Below, piece after piece: positions 40,619 through 53,700 of a stretch of DNA of 64,000 nt. Under the pieces are notes generated by a model. The model searched no databases and was not told the DNA's origin. It was given only the letters and a program-made list of their open reading frames with translations. Position numbers and translations under genes: made by a program. Position 1 is the stretch's first letter, and each line of letters opens with the position of its first letter. Source of the DNA: Bilabrum cf. latius (Eukaryota > Bigyra: Bicosoecida > Bigyra > Bicosoecida). The stretch lies in contig OZ237764.1 in NCBI GenBank assembly GCA_965178125.1, positions 1-64,000 on the forward strand, written 5' to 3'.

Positions 40619-43600
40619 ATGTTTCTGGGTGGAGCGGGGTACTTGAAACATCTTTTTAGGCAGCAGTGTACCCGGAGTGTCACTCAAAGCACGGGTGAAA
40701 GGCCAGTGGGCTCCTTGAAGCGTACAGCGGCCTGTGCCACCGCCGAAGCTCAGTTGGACTGGGCGATTCCCTGCATGCCTGGCGTAGAATTAAGTGAATT
40801 GCAAGACACTAGTTCGCCACAATCATGGGATCCGCCGGGGACGCAGTACCCTGGCTTCGGCCGGTCCTCGTCTGTGGAAGCTGTTGATGTGCAGACTCCA
40901 ATGTCGGATGCCGCTTGTCTTGCGACTATTCGCGCGAACCCTGCGACAGCGGGGCCTACGTCTGCCACTGCTGTAGCATAGTAGCTCATGCCGGCCCACA
41001 TGGAGGCTCTCAGGGACATGCACCGGGACCCTCTCACAGGTCGCAGGCTGCGCCCTTTCGAGGCCCTTGTGGTGAGCAGGGACGGGTCGGTCACACGGGT
41101 GAGAACCGTGCCCATCGAGCTGGGGAAAGCGGCAGCCCAGCCCGCCGGAGTGGCCTTTGTGCGCTCTCGCGAGCTAGCTCAGGCGCGGGACCAGCCGGTG
41201 ATGCGCTTCGTGCCCTTTTTGGGCGAGGACGAAGACGTGGACAAGATGAGGGATGCGTGCGTGTACGACGCGAGGCCGGACCTGCCGACTGCCTGGAGGA
41301 GGCGCATGGAGGCATAGACCGCGCTCTTTTGTGCGTGCAAAGCGATTCTAGAAGCTGCATCGGGCGGCGAGCAGGCGACGGCCGCTGCACTGCGGGCGTG
41401 TCCAAAGCGAGTGCTGCGTGCCCTGTTGTTGCCGAGGCGCGTGCGGCCAAGCAGCGCTCGGGAACACGGCGCCGGGGCGCATTCAGCGTTACCACTGCAG
41501 CTGCTGCACGAAGAAGAGATGGAGCATGCAGGGCACAGGGGAATTCTTCCCGTGTCTGGCCCCGCGGATGTCGCTGCATCGCTGTCAGGGTCACAACCGT
41601 GGAGGACGAACGGGTCGTTCACAGTGCCACCCAGCGCGCTTGGCGTGACGGCAGGCATCTTTGCGGGGGCGACCGCCGGCGTGCTTCGAGGTGTCACCTA
41701 TCTGGTTGAGGTACCTGCACAGCTAGCTCTACGGCTGCACTCCTCGATGCTGTCGCACCTGCTGACCATGCCCGCCCACGAACTACAGGCTCTCGGCCCA
41801 CCATCGAGCTAGCTGGGCCGGACAACACTTGCATCGCGCGACCAACAGCCCAAGATGGAGACAGGTCTCGATAGAACCGGCTACCTGGCGAACGGTTCTA
41901 CTGCCAGCGTTGCGAAGGCCGCAGGGAGCGATGCTGCTGCTAGCGCGGGTCCCACCAAGCCATCCTGGAGGCGCGCCGTCCAAGCCACTAGAAGGTCCGT
42001 CGGACCCATGCAATCGCAGCTGTGCATATTCTGCTTTAAGTACGCTTGCACGCAGCACAAGGGCTCGGACGCTGCAGCTAGTACGGATCAGGAGTTGATT
42101 CCATTGTCTGCGCCACCGGCTGCCCTCATGAGTGAAGCCACTGTCTCGGAGCGAAAAGGCGATCCCACCGTCCCTCTAGGCATGGTCATGGATGATGAAG
42201 CTGCCTGCGGCTTGCTTGGAGCGGCTGGTATTGACCCATCGGGGCAACCTAGCCAAAGGAGGCTGCCGCGCATGCTGCGGTGCCCCGCGGACGACTATCA
42301 CTTGAAGGGGTTTCGTCGCCTGCGAGGTAGACAACTCTTACGTGGGGTTCAGCGCGTAGTGCAAGACTCTGCTGGGCTACATGAAGCTCAGCTACGATCC
42401 AGTCATGGGGCAGAGCCTGGGCCGATCACTATTGGGACGAAGAGAGACCGCCTTGGTGAGCCAGCTGTCGCACCTGAATCCAAACAGGATGCCGAGGGGT
42501 CAGAGTCGGAGGATAGCACACAGTCGACCGCCGTCGATGAGCGTCTGGACGCGTTTTTTAAGTGGGCGGAGGCAGTTTCAGGATGTGGCCACCAGTGCTA
42601 TGCGAGATGCATCGGGGGCCGACAGAGCAAGTTTGTCGTTTGCCTTGCTGGCATAGGCAAGCTGAACAGCCGCAGCACGCTCCCTGCACCAATTCATCTT
42701 CGGCAAGGTGATATTATCGGAACCCCACACGTGCTGTGTCTTCGGCCCATGCACATCGATGGGATGGCTGCTTAGCTTGATAGAGCATGCGAATGGGATA
42801 ACCACAATCGCACAATGGCTGTTGCGAGCGACACTGAAGAGGTGGTGCGTGTTGCAAGGACTCAAGATGGTGCCGGTGCAAGGCGAGCGGGTTTGGAACG
42901 CCGTCGAGAGCCGAGCCGACGAAAGCATCGCGCCCCAAAGCGGACAGGAACAATCACAGCTGGCATGCTTGGATCAGTCTCACCTGGAGGGTTGTGCGGT
43001 TCTGGCGGCACATCAATCGATGCGCATGAAGCTGAGCTTGCCAAGGCAGCCCCAATACGCTCGACTGTAGGTGAATGGGTCGCATCCGAATCAGACGACT
43101 TGAGCAAGGCGGTTGACCCTCTACTGCCGGCCTTCTCCATTTAGCGTGTGGTACAGGATGGCGCGACACCCAAAGGGTATGCGTCTGCACCTGGCTCCCG
43201 ACTGGGCATGATCCATGGGGAGACGTCACTCGGAATCGGTGTGCACCTGCCTGCTTCATCCTCCCGGTGGGAAGCGGCAGACAGGAGCTCGCCGTCGGAC
43301 TGTCGCGGATTCTCCGGGGTAGTGATGCCCCCGACCGGGTGGTGGCACATGTCGGGTAAGTTGAGGGTCTGGCAGGCCGATGCATGGCTACGCGTGCACG
43401 CCGAGCTCACAGAATGTGAGCACGTCTTCGGTGCCGCGAGCGAGCCAGGCCAGAGTTCCTCTATCGAGCCCCTCGCTGGCTCAATGGGCGACGGTAGTGC
43501 ACGCAACATGTGTGCCGTGGGCATGACGGCAACTGACGGTTCAGGATCGTACAAGTCGCTGCCAGTCTTATCTGAGAGCAGCGCGCTAGCGCTCGAGCAG

Positions 43601-45553
43601 TGCGAGGCAATCTTACGAGATGAAGTGGCCACTGGGCTCGTGCTCAAGGCACATGCGGTTTGCAGCGGGTGCGTGTGTACTGCCGCTGAACTCTTGGGAT
43701 GCTCTTGCCTAGTCACAGGGCTGGTTCTTGAGCGGATTGGTGTCGCGTGCTGGGCTCTAGATCCTGTCGAGGCAACTCATGATGCACGGCAGGAGGTCAA
43801 ATCGCCGGGTGTGGGCCAAGCATCCGGTATGGCTGCAACGTAGGGGGCTGATGCTTCTCCGCTCACCCAGCTGCTTGATCCTGTGGCGGATGCTGATGCG
43901 CTGCAAGGCAACTATCCGGGCACTGGGGATGTGATACTGTCTATGCGGCTTGGTACTTGGGAGGGCCTGGACCGCCTCAAGACCCCTCCTCGCAAGCACT
44001 CGAACCGTAGGCGCGTCATGGTGTGGTGCGACCATGACGGGCCGTGCAATTCGGAAGCATCGCAGTGCAAGTGCGTCATCGCAGGCACTGTGTGCTCAAA
44101 GAACTGCGGTTGCGATGAGACTTGCAAGAATAAGTGGTCTGGGTGCGTCTGCGGGCGCAAGGGACAGGTGTGCTCCACCAGAAACGGATGCCCTTGCGTG
44201 GCCAGTGGCCGTGAGTGCGATCCAGACGTGTGTCAGACCTGCGAATGCCTGATTGCACATCAGATTGGACTAAGGCACTCTGCTGCATAGGCCAGTAGCT
44301 CAACCCTTCAAACAGGAGACTGGTCACTGCAGCTGCGCCAGGCAGCCGTGAAATTAGGTGGAGACCCGACGCTGCTATTACCTCCAATTTTAAGTGACCA
44401 TTTTGATTCCTCCAGTCACGGACGGGGCTCTGCAGATCGTGTTGGTGCGCTTGCTGCAGCCCAGGCTGCTGTAAAAAGGTATAGTGATGTGTGGGCACGT
44501 GAGCTTGCGGGCATGTAGGCTTATGGGAGCACAGCCAACGTCAGTCCCAGTCGCAAGAATGGGCCAGTCATGCCACGGATGCACACTTTGGCTCGACTCG
44601 TGGCAGCTGCCCCTGAAGCAGCGGTACGAGCATGTGTTGCGCGCGACGCAATGCAGTCCCAGATGCGGCATAAGCTAGAGCCATTCAGGGGTATTGCTGG
44701 TTAGACAGGCCCCCTAATCCACCCTGTCGCTGCAGTGCAAGGCGCCTTGGCTTGCTGGGCGTCGATTGCGTTCAGTAGTGGGAAGTAGCTTGTGGCTGAA
44801 CAGCTCGTGTCCCAGTCATGCTCGAATTCCCGAGTACTAAGTAGGCTGCATCACACTGTGCGCCCAGGCGTCAGCGCTGTGCCGCACGCTGGATACGGAC
44901 TATTTGCAACTGCTCCGGTGCGCGGCGGGCGGCTGCTGCTGGAGTACACTGGAGAACGACTGGGCGAACTTGAATCAGAGCGCCGGGGGCAGTTGTACGA
45001 TGCGCGGAATCGAAGCTACCTTTTCGACCTTGACGATCAAGATGGCGGCGTGGATGCGACTCGCCTTGGGAACAAGATGCGATTTGCCAACCACATGGGC
45101 AAGGGTCACGTGCTGTAGAACAGCAGGCAGCGTTAGCTCCTGTCTTTGGCTCGTGAGAGAATCGGTCTCTTCGCGTGCCGTCCGATCCAGGCAAACGAGG
45201 AGCTATTCTTTGACTACGGCTACTCGAACAAGCGAGCAAACAGCGAGCGGGCCAAGCACGTCGGTTGGATCAAGGATGCCCGCATGGCGGGAAGGGTGCA
45301 GACGGGAATGGTATCTTCCGAGGGTGCCAAGCAGCCCAGCAAGCGCCCTGGTACCAGCGCTGCCGTATCTGAGGCTCACACAGACGATCCCCTGTACGAC
45401 GGCTAGCGGCCGAAACCAGGCGGACGCGGCAGGGGTCGAGGTTCGCGCCGCGGAAGAGGCAGGGGGCGAGGGCGCGGCTAGCGGCGGGGCCGGGGTCGCG
45501 GGTCTCGAGGCCGTGGTGCAGCCACGTTCAGCGTAGTTGACTTGGTGGGTTGA
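40619..45553 (+). CDS. EZH: E(z)/EZH-type histone H3K27 methyltransferase
   Basis: Catalytic subunit of Polycomb repressive complex 2, nuclear. One frame of 1,644 residues, stop TGA 45551, crossed by 15 TAG codons (40979, 40982, 41315, 41810, 42773, 43142, 43841, 44288, 44516, 44702, 44786, 45116, 45134, 45404, 45479) and by no TAA or TGA. Visible parts: N-terminal E(z) segment MRFVPFLGEDEDVDK (~200); CIFCFKYACTQHK, matching the E(z) RCFxYDCxxH motif (~470); CXC domain (~1135-1215, CVIAGTVCSKNCGCDETC, then CVCGRKGQVC); SET domain (~1416-1540) with HAGYGLFAT, LLEYTGERLGELE, VDATRLGNKMRFANH, RIGLFA, EELFFDYGYS; Arg-Gly-rich tail. The NPNC-like segment after NH is replaced by GKGHVL-TAG-NSRQR-TAG. 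It is about twice the usual length because of low-complexity linkers. The true start may lie in an upstream exon. Confidence 0.9.
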
Positions 45554-45627
45554 TCTCTGTGGACTTGGATGTTAGCTAACAGAATTGGGTAGAAGAACGT
45601 GATGCATACGCAATCGTTTTTCTCGTC

Positions 45628-47532
45628 TCAGTGCAGCACGAATAGTCGCGGGAACGCAGCAATGGCTGCCTCGACCAGGTCCATGCCATCCACTGCAGCC
45701 CCACCGGGCAGGAGCTCTGATTGCGCTCCCGCAGCGACCTCACGACCTACCTCCGACATTCCCCTAGCTCCTGCTGCGTACGGTGCGACTGCTTGCACTA
45801 TCTAACCCGCTGCGACGGAGCACGTGGGCAGTACTTGGCGCGTTAGATATGCCCCCTGCTTGCCGCACGGCCCTATATGCTTTGCCGAGCTACCTGTTCC
45901 CGAATCGGGATAAGAGCCAAGCCGTGGAGAAGTAGCATAGTCCCGCGTACTCAGTACTGAGTCATCAAGGGGGGGGCACATCAGCGGCTTCGGCTCCCGT
46001 GCAAGCAGCACGCCCATCGCCAGTGCCCACTGCAGGGCATCCACAGCCTCTGTCGCGCTGAGCACATACGGATCTATCCCACTTGCCCCGGGCTAAGCAG
46101 CTGAACCAGACAGCCTCCACGGTGACTTGATCAGGCCACCCAGAGTTTCGCATCCGCTGCCTAGCACGCCTAGCAAAGACGCGAGGCGCACCCCAGCTGG
46201 CAAGTCCTACGCCCACACACTGGAGTCTAGCTGCAGCGGGAGTGCAGCAGACAGTCGCCGCCTAGACGGAACAAATCGTGTGTGGCTACCGACGGGGGCG
46301 CTAAGGAGAGACCCAAAGCCGTGCATGTCCAACCAGCCCGCCGCAGCCAGCACGTGGGCGAGGGGGACTCCAGCCAACGCCGCGGTGCGCTGCAGAGATA
46401 TCGTAGGGTGTGCTCGCGCGAGAACAAGCACTGCTGTGCGGCCAGCCGACCCTGACAGTGCTTGAAGCGCTGGCAATGTGGCGTCAATCACATCTCTGTG
46501 CGTGCCCGAGTGGTTGGGCAACGGAGCCGTCCGTGTGTCGTCCTGTCCCCTTCGAGCCTGAGCGAGCCTGACTCGCAGAGCAAGGGCTTGGTGCGGCTGC
46601 GGGGCAGAGGCACCGAATAACAGCCCCAAGGGTCTTTGCCGCACGCTCCCTGCGTCGGCTGTGGCGAGGGGCATTCTCGAAGAGGGCGCGCATGCCATCC
46701 GAAGCACCGCGAGCAGGGGCTCCAGCCCAAGAGCGACGGCGGCTCGCTGGTCCCTGCGGCTTGCAAACATGCCAAGCGAGCCGGCACGCGCGAGCCGTTC
46801 GTTGTGTACGGAGAAGTTAGTGGTTGCCTCGCGCAAGTGTCCCTCGTGCAAGAAGCCCGCCTCACCGTGACCTGTAGCGAGCTGCATGGCAGGGCTAGGG
46901 TCGCCTCGAGCGGATGCGACCGCTTCCTGGCTCGCCATGCAGGCCGAGCACCGCCAAGTGGCCCATCTGACATGAGACAATGACAAGGTACTCATAGAAA
47001 CGCTGTCGATGTTGGGTGCACCGGCAGTGCGCGCTGCATGACCAGCAGTGTACTTCCCAGAAGCCAAGATGTCCAGAGATGACGTCACAGCCACGGACCG
47101 CACCGCACCAGAGCTGCTCGAAGACGGCCGGTCACTGGCTAGATGACTTAACTAGTTTGGCATGCCACTACTACCTTCTTCTGGTTTGACCCGTATTCGA
47201 TCGCGGTCACTGCCTCGTCCAGATCCTTGCTCCCATGGGGGGGTGCTTGCTTGATCTGCTCTGGCCACCGGCACGCCTACCCGCGGGCTCTACCCCGGCT
47301 CTAAGAACCCGCGCGACTACACATTTGATGTGCACTGAATGAAAACTTGCGAATCTGCAGTGAATTCAAGAATTCCTCCAGAGAGCCTTGGTCGGGCGGG
47401 AAATAGAGCCTAGAGCGCCCTCATAGATGGAGCCTCCAGCGGAACCAGAATCCATGCCATATCAGACTCATTGAACACAAAGCGTGCTACGATTCTGCGG
47501 TATATCGGGGAGAAATTAGGAGCACTATCTTG
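45628..47532 (-). CDS. Possible NPRL3-like (GATOR1) protein, 5' end unresolved
   Basis: A frame without TAA or TGA runs from about 47545 to TGA 45628, about 635 codons, with several TAG (47411, 47316, 47152, 46207, 46093, 45802 among them). The upstream part reads PNFSPIYRRIVARFVFNESD then MAWILVPLEAPS. The segment near 46300-46480 (LARAHPTISLQRTAALAGVP, then LAHVLAAAGW) resembles the winged-helix region of NPR3-type proteins (SLxxLAxDxxIPLxxVxxLAxHL), and a later segment (EAVDALQWALAMGVLLAREP) fits the helix that follows it. This is weak similarity; an unrelated protein cannot be excluded. An acceptor-like CAAATCTCAG at 47533-47542 suggests another 5' exon. Confidence 0.5.
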
Positions 47533-47738
47533 CTGAGATTTGAAGTCACACGTTCATGCAGCATTTTGGTCTCTAACAGTCGTCCCTTCAAGGCATGGTC
47601 AAGAGAAACTACTACCCAAATCATTTCACGACCGATATCATGGCTTCAATTGATTGCTGTCTTTTGTGAGGCTGCCCGCTTGACCACGCTGCGGAACCGA
47701 ATGGCGCGGCGCCATGAAACGGGCAAGACAGGTAATCC

Positions 47739-50700
47739 ATGCTAGACAGCTAGTCTTTTTATCAACCACCACATGATTAGCATACTTATACCATGAAAAG
47801 TGTTACAGGAAGCGACCATGCGATTAAAGCAAAGGGGCTGTGGGCATTGCAGACTCTTTCGAACGTCGCGTCCGCCGCTGAGCAACGCGGATTGCGTTTG
47901 CAGCTATCTGTGGTCGAGACTGCTATGGTGGATGATGGAATGCCATCTACAATACTATCATCACTGGAGGACGGTGGATTCCGTTCTTATGATTTAGCTC
48001 GGTCTGGAGCTGTGCCTGGGGCTGCCGCCACCGGTGCAGCCGAGTTGCAAAGACGAGTGGAACTCGTCATGCACCGCTTTGATGTATTCCTGAAACGAGT
48101 TGGAGCTCCATGTCACGACGATGCTGATGCACCATTCTGTTTTGCGTGGCGCACAAGTGGGGATGTAAAGTCGCTGTCGCGAGCCGAAGCGCAGCGGTTG
48201 TTGCTAGATTCCAGCTGGATGCGAGGTGCCGCCGCGCTGTAGCCAATACCAATTACACGATAGGTATGTTCAGCACTGTATGAACGCCGTCGCACTCTAG
48301 TAGGCACTCGTGTAGCTCCGGGTGCATCGCTGGTTGGAAGCGATCCAGCAATCGACGAGGAGGTAGCGGCAGCGGCTGGGGGCAGCTAGGACGGCGGCAG
48401 AGAAGCCCATGAGGCTGCAGCCAGGCTCGCTAAATTACTTCAAATTGCCCATGCAGAAGGAATGGTTGGGACATCATCTAGGGGAGTGCATCCGTGGCTG
48501 TCCCAGCCCGGAGGCGAGGGGCAGGCAGCATCCAGTTGGATCGTCACTGCGGGACCGGGGGCGCCCCCCCTGGCCGGACTGGACGATAGAACCGCAAAAC
48601 GCGAGGCTGGAGGTACGCGTGTGGGTGCATCAGGCAGGGCGAGTAGGCGGCGGAGCAGTGCTGGTTTGGAAAGGGGCGCGGACAGCACCGAGGGAGACGA
48701 CTCCGGTGATGAGTTGACTGCAGCGGGGTAGGGCAAGCGGTGCACTCGAGTGAGGGTGCTGCGGCTGCTTGCGCGCTTTGCAAGGACCCCTGATGGTGTA
48801 CTGAGGCTCACAGGGGTGGCAGATGCCGCCCTGCAGCACATGCAGATGCCGGCCCCCGTGCGGGTGGTGATGGATCCTGCCTTGGCGCGGGCACAGGCAG
48901 CCGAGGAGGCGGTGCGGGCGGCGGATGAGGCCGAGGTGGCCTTCAGGGAACAGCTGAGGCTCGGTTAGGAGAGGGGAGTGGGCTTGGCGGAATCATTCGC
49001 GCATTTTGATCCGACGGGCCGGGGGTGGGTGGACGACGAGGCGCTTGAGGAGGGGCTGCGGCAGCTCGGGCTGGAGCTGCACCCCATGTCCATGAGGCTG
49101 CTGGGCGAGAGGTTCATCCGAAATGCACGGGGTCGCATCACCCTCAAGTCTTTTCTGACCTTCGCACAGGCCGCTACCACTTCCTAGGACACAGGGGCCG
49201 GTCTAGTGGACTCGTCTGGCGGAGCGGTAGGGCAGCCACCCCCAGTCGCACCCGGCGTGGCTGGCGAGCGGCCGTTACCTCGTGACGGCACTGAAACCCT
49301 ACTTGATGCTCGGAACGATGCGAGTGAGGGAATTGGGGCAAGAGATCCCCGAGAGCTGGCCGCTACTGTGAGGCTGCCAGTGGGCGGCAGCGATGCGGCC
49401 GAAGGAGGGAGCACCGAGGGGGGCGCACAGGCTGGTGGTAGCACTGTGGAAGGCGATGACATCAATGATGCGGCTTCCCAGGCGCGCTCCTCAAGCGTTG
49501 TTCGAGTCCTGCAAGATGCCCGCCGCGAGGCCAGCGCGGGGGTGTTTGCTGGTGACGAGCAGCTGGCGGAGCTGCAGGCTGTGGTCCGCGTGCCATACGC
49601 GAGTGGTGATGCGTGGCAAGGTCAGTCCAAGGCAGCGCGGCAAGCTGCTCTGTCTGCGCACCCTGCGACTGTGCTGCAAGGCGAGTTGGCGGAGGAGCAT
49701 GCCAAGATGACCCGGGAGAGACGGGCGCGGTTGGCCAAGCACAGCAACGCTCGGAGCGGGCTGGGCCCCACCAAGCGTGAGCTCGGGCTGCTGGGTCCCT
49801 CTGAGGACGGCCGCCATCGCGATCTGGAGGGAGTGCTGGTGGATGCGATGCAGAAGCTCGATGCAGAGGATCCCGACGATGCGTTTCACCGGAGCAGCAT
49901 AGGGAGGAGGAACAGGCGCCTTGCGCGGGCAGCTGGACACTAGCGGCTAGACGGGGGTGGCACGTCCAGGGGTGCTGTGACCGAGTCCAAGCATGCATCT
50001 CGCGCTACAAACTCAAAATCAAGGAAAGAACGTAGCACTAAGGGGAGGCGGGGAAGGCACGCGCTGCCACCAGGTATACGTCCGCCCGTGCCCCTGCAGG
50101 AGGCCATGCCGTTGCACCCTATACGACCGAAACCCGATACCACAGTGGTGTCGGTCCGGGCGAAACCAGAGGAACCCCGTGGATTCGGCATTGTGGCACC
50201 AGCTTCCGAGGGAAGCGGGGGCAGCGATCTGTCGGACGAAAAGAACCGCCGAGGCGGAGTTGCAGGGATCCAACGAGCGGGCAGTGTTTCCAACTTGCCA
50301 TCCAGAACACCTACTGAGGCCGCCATGGCAATGATTGCCCGCACGAAGGATTTAACGAAAGGTATCGAGCTCGGTATGCAGACTGCGTGGGGCGAGGGGG
50401 GCGACAGCAGCGATTGGCGGTAGGCTCAGAAGTATGCTGGGCCTGCCAGGGGAAGGCTAAGCAAAGCACGGGGCAACAGGCGTCGCAGGCGCGGCCGAGG
50501 TGCGGCTGCTGATCTCGGGAAGTCGCCGTTTGCCGCATCCCTCCCGGCATGGGCAAGAGGCCCATCGAAGCGCAACGTGAGCGAAACCATGGCCACGCTG
50601 TCGCAGTCAGCTCGGGCGCATGTGGAGGAGGTCGCCGACGAGGCGGAGAAGTCCTTGCAGGCGCGACGGAGACGGCCCGGAGGTGGGAGGCAGCTTGCAA

Positions 50701-53700
50701 GGAACAGGCGCGAAGTGGTGCGAGAATTGCTGGACGGCAAGCATCCAGTTGCAACCAAAGATCGCAGGAGACGGTCTCGCATGGACGATGAGTTGAAGCG
50801 GGTCGGAGCTGAGGTGAGCCAGCAGGTTGAGGCAGCTCAAAGGGCAGAGGCCTCAAGGCAAGGGCTCGGAGACAACGATATGCAGCCCTTCCTGGTGTCG
50901 GGTCGCCTCGGGGATGGAGATCGAGACGATAGCGGTGACACGACGCGCCTCATGCTCACAACAACAAATCCGCTTCCAGTCGATGCACGGGTGCCTGCAG
51001 GAGCTGACGCACTTATTGCATACGGAGCTAGCCCGAGCAATGCCCGAGTATTCATGCGTGGCGTAAGCGTTGATGGCCAGCCACTACCTCGCGGGCGCGC
51101 TCCCCACGCTGCTGATAGGCTCCCGTACTAGCGGTTTCGTTATGATGAGGGAACAGAGCTTCTTTACCACGTCGTTCGAGGACCAGAGTATCGGGTCACT
51201 CTGGACGGAGCCATCGATGCCAAGTATGCCGAGGACGCCCCGAGGAAATCGGGTCTAGGAGCCATGTACCGGTGCGTGACAGGCGCGCCGCGGTATCCAG
51301 GGGGTCGAGGGGCTTCTCCGTATGCGAGTGGTAGGCCGGTTGACCTCATGTACGTGCCTGGCATGCACGAAGACATGCATGGCATCGAATCGCAGCTTCG
51401 GTCGCTTGCATGCAAGCTGCCAGGGTGCCGCGTGCTGGTGATGCACCTGCCTGGAATGGCTGGAACGACGTGGGACGAGTGGCCGGACTATTTGGACGCA
51501 AGCAAAGCGATTGAAGAGGTGGGATCAACTGCCGAGAGGTATGATGCCCTCCTGGAGCGATAGATGGCGGCTCGGGGGTCCGAATCCAAGGCGAGCAGCA
51601 GAGACCGCCAAACCGCCAAACCTGGTCAACAGAAGGGAGTGGGCGACAATCCATCTCGCAAACGGTCGTATCGCCCTCTAACCCCGCGGTTTCATAGTCT
51701 TTGTCTGCACGCACTCGTCCAGCACCTGAGGACCACGGGTGAGTGGGGGCCCAAGTCCGTGTAGGATCCACGCACTGATGCGTTCGAGAAGACTAGGGGT
51801 CGAATTGGCCGAGACGTAGTCATCTGTGCATCTGGAACCAGTACGCCTGTCGCTAATGCTTATGTGGGCGAGCACGTGTGCAAGCGCTCTGTGGACCAGC
51901 AGGACAGAATCATGGCGTCTGCATTGCGGTGCAACGTGCTAATCAACCCATTCGCTCACGTCAACAAGTCCCTGGCGCGGGTCCTGGAGGGCGTGGAAGA
52001 CTCGCATGCGCCTCTCGCAGAGCTTGCAAAGCTACCACAATAGCAACCTAGGCGCTCTTCTGTTGCGAGCATCGATTCGACTAGTCCTGCTGCATTGAAG
52101 GCAGCAGTTGGAAGGCGATCGTCGGCCGGCGGGCGGCGGCCATCGATTGGTGGCGCTTCGGCAGCCACGGGAGCCACCGACATGGGCTCCGTTGCGACTC
52201 GCAGGACAGCTAGACGTGCTAGCGTAGTATCCAAGAAGCGCATCAAACGAGAGGTCGCTATGAGGAAGCGACTTGGGGTTACCTTTGAGCAGCATCCGTA
52301 CTACCGACCGGTGAAGGAGTCTAACCACGACAGTGCAGACGAGTCTGACAGCAGTGATGGGGGCGAGGACGAGGATAGGAATGGGGCGGCAGGTGATGCA
52401 GACTTGGCAGCATACGACTTTGACGCAGCTGTAAGGCGGTTGGAGCAGACCCAGAGCAAGGAGAGCAGTGCTTCTCGTCAAGCTGACAAGGAGGTGGATT
52501 GGGTCCGGTCTGCTCCGGACGCCTCTGGCTTGTTCGGCGGTCCAAATGGCAGCAGCCATTCGAGTAGCAAACGAGGCTAGTCAGCGGAGAAGCTATTGGC
52601 GCTTCGGCCTATCAGGGCGCATGCTATCAGGCAACTGTCTCGCATGCTCCTGGGCCCTTCATTTGTGTCCGTGATGGGCGAGCGCATCGCTCTCAAGGAG
52701 CTCTTCCGAAGGAATCCACCGCTGGGTTACGGTGATCCGTTCTTAGATGATGGTCTCGCTGCCATGGCACGCGGGCTTAGACGAACGCGGGATCAGCGAC
52801 AGACCCTCAAGTAGCTTCCAATTCCAGTCCTTGTGCTGGCGGGCAGTGAGGACGCATTCGTGGTACCACTCCATGCGTACAACATCGCTCGCAATCGCGG
52901 GTTGCAAGGCGGAGGGAGTGGGCGTGTGAACGATGAGGATAGCGGTGGCTTCAATCTAGGTGAGTTCCTTCAGGTGGCTGGCTAGCCCCCCAGGCGGTCG
53001 TGCCTGTCGATGTACCTCTTGGACAACGATGGTGCATCGCAGGGTGCGGTCGAGGGGTCTGTCAGCGGCAGTCCAGACACATCCAAAGTTGACGAACAAG
53101 GAGATGCGCTAGATAGACTTGAGTAGACGCAGAAAAAGCTTGCTAGCGAGTCTGGGGGTGGTGTTGATGGAGGCACGAGGGTTGGCACCGCCGCGATTCG
53201 AGACAGTGACTTTGATCTGTACTCGTCTGAGCATGTTGGAGGTGGTATCACTGGCACGCTCTACCCCACTCACGTTGCCTGGCTGAAGGCTGGACATTGC
53301 TTACTATTGGAGAGACCGGGATTCTGCATGAGGGTGCTCGAGGCAGCGCTGGTTGGACACAACCAAGACAGGCCCAGCACGCCCCCGCCACGCGGTTCAC
53401 TGTTGACTGCAGAAGAACGAACCGCGATTGGAATTCTGGGTCCAGAGGACAGCAGCGTGGGTTATCTTGGCGAGAAGCATGACGGCGCAGAACCAGATGT
53501 TTCCGTGTCTCAGGCACCTAGGCGCGCGTATGGGACTGAAGTTTACGGGCAGACCACGGATCGCTTTCTGTCAGACACTCAAGTAGAGGCTGCTGGTACC
53601 CGTGGAATACTCAAGGGTACCAGAAGGGATACCCCTGCAGGCACACCCTTCAGTCTCGCGGAGGATGACATGACTTGGGAGTCTGGCCAGGCTGGGCAAT

